From positions 1 to 34,326 of the IMG/VR virus record IMGVR_UViG_3300042922_000274: a DNA stretch of 34,326 nucleotides; one strand, given 5' to 3'. The stretch is from a virus. This document shows, piece by piece, positions 23,755 to 30,989 of the stretch; position 1 is the stretch's first letter; the number at the start of each line of letters is the position of its first letter. The translations under genes were made by a program, and so were the position numbers. The notes beneath the pieces are model-generated. The model saw only the letters and a list, made by a program, of their open reading frames with translations. It ran no database searches and was not told where the DNA came from.

Positions 23755-23938
23755 GATTTATCCTTTCTTGTATAAATATTTATTTTTTATTGAATTTTGA
23801 GTGTTTTAAATAAAGGGTAATGATTTTATGTATTTAAAATCATGATCCTGAATACTAAGTATTAACTTTTCATTACGCTTTAGCTGCTATCAAAAATCAT
23901 ATTTACTCCTTGTCTTTTATGAATTTTTCTGATATGCT
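23755..23938. other. AT-rich intergenic region with palindromes and a six-codon minigene
   Basis: This 184-base stretch has no sizeable gene. It holds a hairpin (ATGATTTTA 23820-23828 with TAAAATCAT 23835-23843) lacking a T tract, and a 13-bp palindrome AATACTAAGTATT (23851-23863). On the - strand there is an AAGGAG ribosome binding site followed by a six-codon frame, M-I-F-D-S-S (start near 23899). These could be regulatory; no function is established. Confidence 0.4.
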
Positions 23939-24094
23939 TTAGTTGATAAAAATATTTTTTCGTGCAGATCGCTTCTGTTGGCGCAGGGCGGTCTTTTTCT
24001 TTTTTGCACACTTTGGACATATATAATTTTTTTTATTAAGCTTCTTTACACTTATTTGCCAGGGCTCCCGGCATTCAATGCACTTAAGGTTCAT
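23939..24094 (-). CDS. Zinc-ribbon microprotein (51 aa)
   Basis: The frame runs from ATG (24094) behind GGAGGTTGT to TAA (23939). Two Cys pairs (LKCIECRE and YICPKCAKKKK) frame a 20-residue loop, and the C-terminus is very basic (KKKKTALRQQKRSARKN). This is a nucleic-acid-binding zinc ribbon by pattern. It directly follows the radical SAM gene in the same operon. Confidence 0.7.
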   Translation of the reverse strand: MNLKCIECREPWQISVKKLNKKNYICPKCAKKKKTALRQQKRSARKNIFIN

Positions 24095-24102
24095 ACAACC
24101 TC

Positions 24103-25092
24103 CTAAAACAAACTTATCTGACTATTGTAACTGTCCTTAATTTTCTTCCATGGCTCATATTTTTCAAAATCAGGCACTGTTTTGTAAATCATTGAATCAA
24201 TCCATCTGGTAAATTTATTAAGCCTTTCGTCATCGTTTTTTTCGTTATATTTCATTACGTATGGCCTGATACCTAATTCATCCAACTTTCTAAACCTATA
24301 CATATCTTCTTCAAAAGTAGTGTTGAAACCAACTAACATAAAGCACATATGATTATAAGTTTTAATATGTTTTGATAGGGTTTTTATACCTTTTAATACT
24401 TGGTCTTCAAATCCCATCAGGTCCCATGCATAATGTATTGACCTTAAATGCTTTACTTCAGATAAAGCTTTTGCGATATCTTCATTCATTAATCGCACGT
24501 CACAGCCTTGATTTATATCTACAATGAGATTTCTGTCTCTAATTTCGTGCAGCTTGTCAATGCAATATGGATCTGCAGTTAAGTTATTATCATGAAGTAT
24601 CAGCACATTCGACCTTGGATTGATTAAATCCTTTATTTCTGCAATGTCTCTAAAACTTCCTTCCTTAGTTGGCACGAAGCAAAAGCCACAATTTCTAATG
24701 CAACCTCTACTTGTAAAACCCATACCAGCATTTATTATCTCTTTAGCCTTTTCTAGCTTGCGTACTTTGGTCATTATTCCTTTCATTCTTGGAGCTATGT
24801 CTGAAACTTTGTATAAATCATAGTCAGGTTTCATACTTTCAATTACATCCGGCAACTCTTTTTTTATGTCCCATCCAGTGCCGCCAATTTCAATTTTTTC
24901 TCCGTAGTAATCCTTTAACTTTAAACAATCGCTGTATGATCTGGTAAAAATTGCACTTGCGTAAATCCTATCGTAATCATTACCGGATTGCACAAATTCA
25001 ACACTGCACCCGTTTTCTTTGTAAAAGCTGCTTATCTTCATCAGAGCCAAGTTCGGAAGTTTGCCGTCAATGTCTATTAATCCCATTCTCAT
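24103..25092 (-). CDS. Radical SAM enzyme (329 aa)
   Basis: The iron-sulfur motif is CIRNCGFC (Cys131, Cys135, Cys138; C-x3-C-x2-C), inside GMGFTSRGCIRNCGFCFVPT. It is followed by a radical SAM barrel: NVLILHDNNLTADP, DINQGCDVRLM, LRSIHYAWDL and HMCFMLVGFN. The N-terminal ~120 residues (LIDIDGKLPNLALMKISSFY and IYASAIFTRSY) resemble the Rossmann-like domain of B12-type radical SAM proteins but lack a clear D-x-H-x-x-G. It is coupled to the HNH gene by ATGA. The substrate is unknown; a role in nucleic acid modification is an inference from the neighbouring methyltransferase. Confidence 0.9.
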   Translation of the reverse strand: MRMGLIDIDGKLPNLALMKISSFYKENGCSVEFVQSGNDYDRIYASAIFTRSYSDCLKLKDYYGEKIEIGGTGWDIKKELPDVIESMKPDYDLYKVSDIAPRMKGIMTKVRKLEKAKEIINAGMGFTSRGCIRNCGFCFVPTKEGSFRDIAEIKDLINPRSNVLILHDNNLTADPYCIDKLHEIRDRNLIVDINQGCDVRLMNEDIAKALSEVKHLRSIHYAWDLMGFEDQVLKGIKTLSKHIKTYNHMCFMLVGFNTTFEEDMYRFRKLDELGIRPYVMKYNEKNDDERLNKFTRWIDSMIYKTVPDFEKYEPWKKIKDSYNSQISLF

Positions 25093-25712
25093 TTTGATTT
25101 TTTCCTTCTTTCGCTTACTTTATAGTTTAAATCAGCTATTACAATTCCTATACGAGTTAGTTCTGCGTCATTTTGAATCAAGCTGTTCCTGTTCAGTCCT
25201 AACATCTGTTTTTTTGAAACAAGAATTAAATTATTTAAATCAAAATTTCGCTTATCTCCATCACCAAATATTATATTATGTCCTTCTGGCACTGGACCGT
25301 TATGCTCTTCCCAGATTAAGATATGTTTGCCTTTCCAATTCTTCTGGAATTTGCCTTCCTGAATTTTGATTTGTATATAACCATCTTTAGTTATTCGCTC
25401 TGATCCAATCGGCACCCAGTTGTGAGGCCTATGACCTTGCTTGAATTGAGTTTCTTCGCCACCTTTCCATGATTTCTTTTTCCCTTTATTCCAAGCGATT
25501 TGACCTTTTTTGAATTGCGTTGGTTCCCAACCTGTTAAGCATGTATTTCTTCCATTATGCAAACCGTGTCTGTCAGCTAGTGAAATAATTGTAGATATTT
25601 TCAATTCCATGCTAAACCTTTTATTAAACATTTCTGTTAATTCCTTAAAGCTTGTACCGCCGATGTTTTCTCTTAAAAAATCAACATGCTCCTGAGAATA
25701 CTTACAATTCAT
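25089..25712 (-). CDS. HNH endonuclease-like protein (207 aa)
   Basis: The N-terminal ~50 residues look like a helix-turn-helix (SFKELTEMFNKRFSMELKIS). A repeated basic motif follows (TQFKKGQIAWNKGKK and TQFKQGHRPHNW). The nuclease core at ~128-175 reads HILIWEEHNGPVPEGHNIIF, then GDGDKRNFDLNNLILVS. The usual second His of HNH_3 proteins appears replaced (NIIFGDGD), as in a phage subfamily. It could be a homing endonuclease inserted between the 78-aa gene and radical SAM gene. GGAGGGATAA precedes the ATG. Confidence 0.8.
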   Translation of the reverse strand: MNCKYSQEHVDFLRENIGGTSFKELTEMFNKRFSMELKISTIISLADRHGLHNGRNTCLTGWEPTQFKKGQIAWNKGKKKSWKGGEETQFKQGHRPHNWVPIGSERITKDGYIQIKIQEGKFQKNWKGKHILIWEEHNGPVPEGHNIIFGDGDKRNFDLNNLILVSKKQMLGLNRNSLIQNDAELTRIGIVIADLNYKVSERRKKSK

Positions 25713-25949
25713 TTATCCCTCCAGCATTTTTGGTAGTTTTGCATCAGCATTCATTTTGTCATTATTATTAATCATTTTTTGAGCATCTAATACCAAAGAA
25801 GCATTATCTATGATTTGTTTAGCTATAAAGCCTATTGATTTTGCTCTTTCCATTTCTTCTTTCAATTTTTCACCTTTTAAATCTTCATCGCCTAACCGCT
25901 CCATTTGTGCAAATAAGTGATTGTTTAAATCTCCGAGAGTGTTTCTCAT
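25713..25949 (-). CDS. Conserved-type phage protein of unknown function (78 aa)
   Basis: I choose the ATG at 25949, eight bases after AGGAGG; an upstream GTG overlaps that site. The product, MRNTLGDLNNHLFAQMERLG then DEDLKGEKLKEEMERAKSIG, is helical and charged. The R-N-T-L-G-D-L-N-N-H-L-F-x-Q-x-E pattern is a familiar unannotated one in Firmicutes phages. It may be a coiled-coil adaptor. It lies between the methyltransferase and HNH genes. Confidence 0.75.
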   Translation of the reverse strand: MRNTLGDLNNHLFAQMERLGDEDLKGEKLKEEMERAKSIGFIAKQIIDNASLVLDAQKMINNNDKMNADAKLPKMLEG

Positions 25950-25961
25950 AAAAGCCACCTC

Positions 25962-27596
25962 CTATATTGCGATATTTTCATATATTTTTTCTTTATAGTT
26001 TGCTCTTACTAAAGCTGCAGCCAGTGGCGGACATACGCTATTTCCTACCTTTGCCACCTGGTCCACTATAGGATATGGATTGCCTTTACTGTCTCTGTCT
26101 ATTATGTAATCATCCGGGAAACCTTGTGCTTTATAAAGTTCGTGAGGTTTCAACATCCTCATTCCTATATCAATGATTTGATAATCTTCTCCATGCACTG
26201 TTACTATACCGAAACGGTCCTTTGTAGTAATGGTATGTAACGGACTATTGACTGTTTGACCTATATCAGTACCGTAATATTTTAAGAGAAAAGCAGTTAC
26301 TAAGTTTGATTTATTAACAGTTGTTGAAGTTGCTAACGGTTGACTTAGTTCATGACCGACACCTGTTTTAAATTGTCTGCTTATGAATGCTGTACACAGT
26401 GCTTGACCTTGTCTTGCAGTAATAGTATTTAAAGGATCATCTAAACATGATGCAACAGATCTACTGGTTTCAATTCCATAGTATTTTGATATAAATGCAG
26501 TCACTAATCCGAATCTATTAGCCGTTGGTATTGTTGCAACAGGCTCATTCATACCGCTTGCTCGTATCTCTTCTCCTTGCTGACCATAATAGTGCTGCAG
26601 GAAAGGAGTTACCAGTAAATGTTCAGCTTTTGAAACTATTGTTGATAGTGGTTCTTGTATGTCGTGAAGCCTATCGCCTCCACCAGTCTGTCCTATTTGA
26701 GATACAACAGGAGCTACAAGATAATGTTTTGCACTTGATACAATGGTTCCAAGAGGTTCATTTATATCATTTACACGTGGTTTCTGTCCTTCTCTTTCAC
26801 CATATCCTATTGGAATAATAAATGGTTCAGGATTATCAATAACAAACTTCTGTATTCCTCTTGCGATTCTACGCAAAGTATTTTCAGCAAGTGGTTTCTT
26901 TCTGTCAAATATACTTGGACAAGGAATATTCCAATCTATGCATTCTGATGCTGTTCTCCATGGCTTTAATAGTCCGCATCTTACCTCTAATCCTTCAGGA
27001 TCTCCATGAGTTGGTTCTGGCCAAACAATTTGCTCACCGTCACATCTTGCTATCATGAAAAATCTTTTTCGAGTTGTCGGTGCTCCATAATCGCAAGCTC
27101 TCAACTCTCTAAATGACACTTTATATCCTTGTTTTTCTAATGCCTTTATGAACAGTTCAAACGTCTTTCCCTTTTTTTTAGGATCAGGATATAAATCTCC
27201 TTTTTCATCCTTCACAAGTGGTCCCCAAGTCCTAAACTCTTCGACATTTTCAAGAATAATCACTCTTGGATGGACTGCTTTGGCCCACTTTACAGCTACC
27301 CATGCAAGCCCTCTGATTTTCTTATCAACTGGTTTTCCACCTTTAGCTTTACTAAAATGTTTACAATCTGGACTGAACCAGGCTAATCCGACAGGTTGTC
27401 CCTGAGTTGCTTCTAAAGGATCCACATCCCACACATCTTCAATGTAATGCTTTGTATGTGGATGATTCACCTTATGCATTTTAATTGCTTTTTCATCATG
27501 GTTGATTGCTATATCTACCGCACGGCCTATTGCCATTTCAATTCCTGTTGATGCTCCACCGCCACCGGCGAAGTTGTCCACTATTAGTTCTTTCAA
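25962..27596 (-). CDS. dcm: DNA cytosine-5 methyltransferase with a six-repeat recognition region (544 aa)
   Basis: It starts at TTG (27596) with GGAGGCAATT upstream. Motif I is DNFAGGGGASTGIEMAIG (7-24), motif IV is FSPDCKHFSKA with catalytic Cys78, motif VI is ENVEEF (116-121), motif VIII is RKRFFMIA (176-183), and motif X is AKVGNSVCPPLA. The C-terminal half is enlarged: six imperfect ~30-40-residue repeats occupy ~258-468, each with a D-x-x-x-P-L-x-T-I core and a L-V-T-x-F-x-x-x-Y-Y-G unit. These lie where the target recognition domain is expected. No partner nuclease is present, so it is an orphan enzyme, probably protecting phage DNA from host restriction. Confidence 0.93.
   Translation of the reverse strand: MKELIVDNFAGGGGASTGIEMAIGRAVDIAINHDEKAIKMHKVNHPHTKHYIEDVWDVDPLEATQGQPVGLAWFSPDCKHFSKAKGGKPVDKKIRGLAWVAVKWAKAVHPRVIILENVEEFRTWGPLVKDEKGDLYPDPKKKGKTFELFIKALEKQGYKVSFRELRACDYGAPTTRKRFFMIARCDGEQIVWPEPTHGDPEGLEVRCGLLKPWRTASECIDWNIPCPSIFDRKKPLAENTLRRIARGIQKFVIDNPEPFIIPIGYGEREGQKPRVNDINEPLGTIVSSAKHYLVAPVVSQIGQTGGGDRLHDIQEPLSTIVSKAEHLLVTPFLQHYYGQQGEEIRASGMNEPVATIPTANRFGLVTAFISKYYGIETSRSVASCLDDPLNTITARQGQALCTAFISRQFKTGVGHELSQPLATSTTVNKSNLVTAFLLKYYGTDIGQTVNSPLHTITTKDRFGIVTVHGEDYQIIDIGMRMLKPHELYKAQGFPDDYIIDRDSKGNPYPIVDQVAKVGNSVCPPLAAALVRANYKEKIYENIAI
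26193..26825 (-). repeat. Six imperfect repeats encoded in the methyltransferase gene
   Basis: The units begin near residues 258, 296, 331, 367, 403 and 435 of the protein. The shared pattern is a short hydrophobic start (P/A-F-I/L), often YYG, a polar linker, then a P-L-x-T-I and a L-V-T ending. The repeats are similar in protein but not identical in DNA. Confidence 0.8.
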
Positions 27597-27606
27597 AATT
27601 GCCTCC

Positions 27607-27780
27607 TCAATGTTTACATTTTTCTAACCTTACTGGCCTTTTCTCACCTGCACGGTTAAGTCTGGTCTTAAGCTTATGGCCGTAAAATCCGCAAAAGTAA
27701 CCATTTAATATACTGTGTTCCAGTCCACCACAAGTTTTAGGACAATTCTCTTTGTTTTTGTGAAACCACATTCTTCCCAT
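27607..27780 (-). CDS. Small Cys/His-containing protein (57 aa)
   Basis: The ATG at 27780 has GGAGGATTTA upstream and overlaps the previous stop as TAATG. The product has a Cys set (NCPKTCGG and YFCGFYGHKL, plus a final EKCKH) that could bind zinc, and is basic (LKTRLNRAGEKRPVRLEK). It lies 10 bases upstream of the methyltransferase gene and may be co-expressed with it. Its function is unknown. Confidence 0.65.
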   Translation of the reverse strand: MGRMWFHKNKENCPKTCGGLEHSILNGYFCGFYGHKLKTRLNRAGEKRPVRLEKCKH

Positions 27781-27866
27781 TAAATCCTCCAAATCACTAT
27801 GAACATCATCAAGTAAAACGCAATAAACAGTAAATACTTAGCTACCCAGAGCTCTAACGGATCCAT
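27780..27866 (-). CDS. Possible membrane microprotein (28 aa)
   Basis: A short frame from ATG (27866) to TAA (27780) encodes MDPLELWVAKYLLFIAFYLM then MFIVIWRI, almost entirely one hydrophobic helix. The stop overlaps the next start as TAATG, which favours real translation. No strong ribosome binding site is visible, so its start is uncertain; it may extend upstream. Confidence 0.42.
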   Translation of the reverse strand: MDPLELWVAKYLLFIAFYLMMFIVIWRI

Positions 27867-27891
27867 AAACTTTTCAATTAATCTCTTCCTA

Positions 27892-28056
27892 TTACAACCT
27901 CAATTCTATTGCATACATATCCCAGTCTGCCTTCTCGTTGTTGTCTTGTCTGTATGCTTGCCTTGTCCTAAATATTGCTTGTTTTTGGTTCTTTGCCGTT
28001 ATGTCCTTGCTGAAACTGTAAATATCTTTAGTAATATAAACTCTAAACTTCTTCAT
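27892..28056 (-). CDS. Small phage protein (54 aa)
   Basis: The frame has a very strong ribosome binding site (TTAGGAGGAAACG) before the ATG at 28056. The product, MKKFRVYITKDIYSFSKDIT then AKNQKQAIFRTRQAYRQDNN, is basic and soluble, with a beta-alpha pattern typical of small proteins in the early region of Firmicutes phages. Its function is unknown. It starts within the end of the upstream small gene. Confidence 0.65.
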   Translation of the reverse strand: MKKFRVYITKDIYSFSKDITAKNQKQAIFRTRQAYRQDNNEKADWDMYAIELRL

Positions 28057-28213
28057 CGTTTCCTCCTAATTTTAAAGCTTGTTTTATTTGTTCAATCACT
28101 CTATCAGCCCCTTCACAATTCAAAGATTCAATTCTTATAATTGGTTTCCCATTTTTTAATATAAAAATACTGCTTGATAATTGTGAATTTACATTAATTT
28201 CTATGTTACCCAT
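28043..28213 (-). CDS. Small phage protein (56 aa)
   Basis: The frame from ATG (28213) to TAG (28043) encodes MGNIEINVNSQLSSSIFILK, then NGKPIIRIESLNCEGADRVI, a soluble beta-beta-alpha pattern. The ribosome binding site is weak (AGGATGTGAAAG), but the gene fills the gap between two others and overlaps the next start by 14 bases. Its function is unknown. Confidence 0.55.
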   Translation of the reverse strand: MGNIEINVNSQLSSSIFILKNGKPIIRIESLNCEGADRVIEQIKQALKLGGNDEEV

Positions 28214-28220
28214 TTAACTT

Positions 28221-28448
28221 TCACATCCTATTTTTGAATGGATTTAAAACTTTAAATGTTTCAAACTTAAGTTTGGACTGTCCATTATTAAGGTGATTAC
28301 AAATCACTTTAGCGTATTTTTCATCTTCAAATAATAAAGCTTCTTCAAAGGTTTTTACGCCTATATAATGTTCATTTTCTTTATCTGTGCTTATGTAAAC
28401 TCTGGAACCTGCAGTTTTTATTCCGTAAAGAATATCTTTATTTTTCAT
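28221..28448 (-). CDS. Small phage protein (75 aa)
   Basis: AGGAGGTCGG precedes the ATG at 28448. The product has a beta strand start, SRVYIS (15-20), then GVKTFEEALLFEDEKYAKVI (30-49) and a helix with ICNHLNNG. The pattern of a short strand followed by E-A-x-x-F-E-D-E-K-x-A is frequent in phage proteins of this type. Its function is unknown. Confidence 0.7.
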   Translation of the reverse strand: MKNKDILYGIKTAGSRVYISTDKENEHYIGVKTFEEALLFEDEKYAKVICNHLNNGQSKLKFETFKVLNPFKNRM

Positions 28449-28524
28449 CCGACCTCCTGAAGAATTCTATTAAAACACTTGCCATACAAATAGCTGCTAT
28501 TGCTTTCCAATCTAGCTCAACCAT
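28438..28524 (-). CDS. Possible membrane microprotein (28 aa)
   Basis: The frame from ATG (28524) encodes MVELDWKAIAAICMASVLIE then FFRRSDEK, one hydrophobic helix with a charged end. It overlaps the start of the 75-aa gene by 11 bases and fills an otherwise empty gap. No strong ribosome binding site is seen, so expression is uncertain. Confidence 0.4.
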   Translation of the reverse strand: MVELDWKAIAAICMASVLIEFFRRSDEK

Positions 28525-28540
28525 CAGGACATAAAACAGA

Positions 28541-29059
28541 TTAAATTTCATTGGCATCCTCCACTACCCAAACATCAGCCTGTCCTATTCCGGCTTCTAA
28601 TGCTGCAGCATGGCTGTCCATAAAAACATCTAATCTGTTACCTTTAATTGCACCCCCTTTATCTTCTACAGTCCTGAACCCTATACCTTCTATGAATATT
28701 TCTGTTCCTGGTGAAAGCATGGTCCAGTCTGCTGCAACTGTTATACCTTCCTGAGCAAATGTTCCTGAAGCTGTAATACCATCAGTCTTACCACAGCATT
28801 CAGTACAACTGCAGTAATATGTAACAGTGAATTCACCGGCAAATGTTTCTTTTGCCACAGGTTCCTCTTGATGTTCCAAGATGATTTCAAGTACTTCTAT
28901 TTGTTCTTCTCGATCCTGGATGATAGCAGCTTGTCTCTCTATTTTCTGCTCATAAGCATCTACTTGTGCAGCTCCTTCAATTCCATAAACAAGGTGCATC
29001 ATCATGCTTAAAGAAAGAAGTATTATCAATGAGGTTCTTTGCTTTTTTAAGGTTCTCAT
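28541..29059 (-). CDS. Membrane-anchored 3D-domain protein (172 aa)
   Basis: Residues ~8-28 (SLIILLSLSMMMHLVYGIEG) form an N-terminal membrane anchor or signal. A coiled coil follows (~35-62). The 3D domain spans ~75-168 with EFTVTYYCSCTECCGKTDGI, ITVAADWTMLSPGTEI and, after EDKGGAI, the triple-Asp region NRLDVFMDSHAAALEAG. Such domains occur in cell-wall lytic proteins with a double-psi beta-barrel related to lytic transglycosylase MltA. An early-region location is unusual for a lysis gene; it may remodel the wall or act outside the cell. The start overlaps the upstream stop (ATGA). Confidence 0.85.
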   Translation of the reverse strand: MRTLKKQRTSLIILLSLSMMMHLVYGIEGAAQVDAYEQKIERQAAIIQDREEQIEVLEIILEHQEEPVAKETFAGEFTVTYYCSCTECCGKTDGITASGTFAQEGITVAADWTMLSPGTEIFIEGIGFRTVEDKGGAIKGNRLDVFMDSHAAALEAGIGQADVWVVEDANEI

Positions 29060-29346
29060 ATTTCATCAACCTCCATGCACTCCGCAACTTCATATCCAAA
29101 GCTGAAACCTTGCTTAAATGCTTCGCGTTCAGCGTCTAATATAATTCTAGAAAACTTGTGTACAAGATCATTATTATCTTCAGTTGAAAGGGGTAATGCT
29201 TTTATAAAATCACTCACTTCATTAATGTTGCAGATTAGTTCTTCTGTCCTTTTAACTTTCAAATTGTTTTCTTTGATAAATTCATCATTAACAATTGCTG
29301 TGGATTTTACTTCCGTCATATTCGGAAACTCTAATACTTTGCTCAT
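29056..29346 (-). CDS. Phage protein of unknown function (96 aa)
   Basis: AGGAGGCATAAGAT precedes the ATG at 29346. The N-terminal third is polar; the C-terminus has a helical segment, FSRIILDAEREAFKQGFSFG then YEVAECMEVDEI. An A-F-x-x-G-F-x-F-G-x-x-L/V motif at the end is a recognisable pattern in small phage proteins next to antirepressors. Its function is unknown. Confidence 0.7.
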   Translation of the reverse strand: MSKVLEFPNMTEVKSTAIVNDEFIKENNLKVKRTEELICNINEVSDFIKALPLSTEDNNDLVHKFSRIILDAEREAFKQGFSFGYEVAECMEVDEI

Positions 29347-29349
29347 ATC

Positions 29350-30105
29350 TTATGCCTCCTTCTTTTGTTCTTTTTCAATAACAGGGATAGTTCCATTTTC
29401 TTTGAGTAGGTTATAAATAAAAAGTCTGCCTTTTTGAGTCCATTTGGTGTTCATCTTTACATCTGGTCTTCCGTCTTTTCTAACTATATCTACTGTTTGA
29501 GAATGAGTATAACCCTTATCATGATACTTTTGATAAAGCAGCCATTGATTACTTTGTCTATACTGCACTCCTAATGAATGAAGCAGCTCATTCATTGCAT
29601 TTCCGCTCATTCCATAGTCCTTGGCTATTTGAGTGATTGTAACAAGCCCCTTATTTTGTAATATTCTATCTGTATAATCTGCTCTAGGTTTAAGCTCTCC
29701 AATGATCTGCTGCTGTTGTTTATTTTCAAGTTGCAAGATATTTATTGTTTTATCTGCTATCTTTAATGCTCTTGCCATTACCTTTTCAGGACTGTTAAAT
29801 TCCTTCTCAACTTCAATGAAATATTTTCTTACTTGCTTACCCTTTTCAACTTTAGATAGCATACATAATTCTTTAGCCATATCAGTAGTCAGAATATATT
29901 CTATGCGTGCTCTAGGTGTTGAAATATCACAATTCCCCTTGAATGTGGTGTAGTCTACATTCTCTTCAAAGCCATATGAGTCGTTTTCTGTGTAGGTCTT
30001 TATCCAGTCACTAAAATCTTTTTTTATTTCTAAGAATTCATGTAACTCTCTTGCGCTTACTGTTATTCTTTCATTTTCAAAACTGATTTTTATTAGTTCG
30101 TTCAA
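29350..30105 (-). CDS. Phage antirepressor, AntA N-terminus plus KilAC C-terminus (251 aa)
   Basis: It starts at TTG (30105) with AGGAGGAAAAATAT upstream. The AntA domain is in residues ~8-105 (VSARELHEFLEIKKDFSDWI, then NVDYTTF and YILTTDMAKELCMLSK). The KilAC domain (~140-240) includes ITQIAKDYGMSGNAMNELLH, a helix-turn-helix, and WLLYQKYHDKGY. Antirepressors relieve the phage repressor. A leader with three hairpins precedes it, suggesting post-transcriptional control. Confidence 0.92.
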   Translation of the reverse strand: MNELIKISFENERITVSARELHEFLEIKKDFSDWIKTYTENDSYGFEENVDYTTFKGNCDISTPRARIEYILTTDMAKELCMLSKVEKGKQVRKYFIEVEKEFNSPEKVMARALKIADKTINILQLENKQQQQIIGELKPRADYTDRILQNKGLVTITQIAKDYGMSGNAMNELLHSLGVQYRQSNQWLLYQKYHDKGYTHSQTVDIVRKDGRPDVKMNTKWTQKGRLFIYNLLKENGTIPVIEKEQKKEA

Positions 30106-30231
30106 ATATTTTTCCTCCTCTGTGGAATATTTTTAAATCTACCGAATAAACTGGTAGGTTAAGGACTTTGTCCTTATAAAATGTTTTTATAAAAGAGCTT
30201 GTGGCTCTTCTTATCCTTAGTTATTTAAAGG
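30106..30231 (-). promoter_or_regulatory. Leader of the antirepressor gene with three consecutive hairpins
   Basis: In - strand order: AAGAGC (30209) with GCTCTT (ending 30193), loop CACAA, then TTTTAT, a weak terminator; TAAGGAC (30176) with GTCCTTA (ending 30160); and CTACC (30157) with GGTAG (ending 30139). All three stems are perfect. The ribosome binding site follows about 20 bases later. The 126 bases contain no gene. Confidence 0.6.
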
Positions 30232-30465
30232 TTACTTTTTTGGGTATAAATCGCTTAATAATTTTTCCTTTAAATTCTCTCTTCTTTGAAGTTCTAGTTT
30301 TAAACCTTGAATGTACTCTTCCATTTCCTCATCTTTTTCAGGGAGAGACTCACATCTTTTAATTTCATCTTCTGTGCTTAAAATCGCAGAAATTATTGAA
30401 AATCTTAATTCAACCATTTCTACCTGTGTAAATGTAATCGTAGTTTTCTTCTTCTTTTTATCCAT
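30232..30465 (-). CDS. Small phage protein (77 aa)
   Basis: The ATG at 30465 overlaps the upstream stop as TAATG, with GGAGAG upstream; a longer frame exists only inside the preceding gene. The product starts MDKKKKKTTITFTQVEMVEL, then is helical and charged to the end (LQRRENLKEKLLSDLYPKK). No family is recognised. Confidence 0.6.
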   Translation of the reverse strand: MDKKKKKTTITFTQVEMVELRFSIISAILSTEDEIKRCESLPEKDEEMEEYIQGLKLELQRRENLKEKLLSDLYPKK

Positions 30466-30776
30466 TAATACCACTCTCCATTTGGCATATAATGCAGCCA
30501 TTGATTGTTGAAAAAATGCACTTCTACATATGTCTTGTGTTCCTTTACTGATTCTGGTATCCAGCAATGATTGTCTCTAAGTCCAACAGTTGTATTGTGT
30601 CTTTTATATACATTTATGAATACTTCTTTTGCTCTTTCTGATAAATTTTCAAATCCTGCTACCTTGGTAAAATCAATATCCATATAAAACAAACCACTTT
30701 CTTGAACAAACTTACAACCTTGCTTTTCTGCAAATTTTTCAATATCTTCTTTGCTATAATAATGTACTTTAAACAT
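30465..30776 (-). CDS. Phage protein of unknown function (103 aa)
   Basis: GAGGCAAGTTAA precedes the ATG at 30776. It is a soluble protein with aromatic-rich beta segments (MFKVHYYSKEDIEKFAEKQG, then YVEVHFFNNQWLHYMPNGEW). No motif or transmembrane segment is recognised. Confidence 0.65.
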   Translation of the reverse strand: MFKVHYYSKEDIEKFAEKQGCKFVQESGLFYMDIDFTKVAGFENLSERAKEVFINVYKRHNTTVGLRDNHCWIPESVKEHKTYVEVHFFNNQWLHYMPNGEWY

Positions 30777-30989
30777 TTAACTTGCCTCCTCTTTACCGTA
30801 TTTCAATTCCATCTTCTTGTTTATTTCTTTTTTATCTTCATCTGGCAAAGCATCCCAAGCACGTGACATTATTTCATTTAAATTATCTAATTGTTCATCT
30901 GTTATATTTTCTCCGCCATTCCAATGAACAATGTCACCATTTGGAAGTACGTCTGTATACTTATATGTTTTGCCATCTATTGTTTTCAT
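30777..30989 (-). CDS. Small acidic early protein (70 aa)
   Basis: I use the ATG at 30989 (MKTIDGKTYKYTDVLPNGDI) with AAGGAG eight bases upstream; an in-frame ATG at 31019 lacks a site. The middle is acidic (ITDEQLDNLNEIMSRAWDAL). It is the second gene of the early operon after the Cro-like gene. Its function is unknown. Confidence 0.6.
   Translation of the reverse strand: MKTIDGKTYKYTDVLPNGDIVHWNGGENITDEQLDNLNEIMSRAWDALPDEDKKEINKKMELKYGKEEAS

Noticed and set aside
26560-26840. CRISPR-like repeats in the methyltransferase gene
   Set aside because: The repeats are protein-level and imperfect in DNA, with uneven unit lengths.
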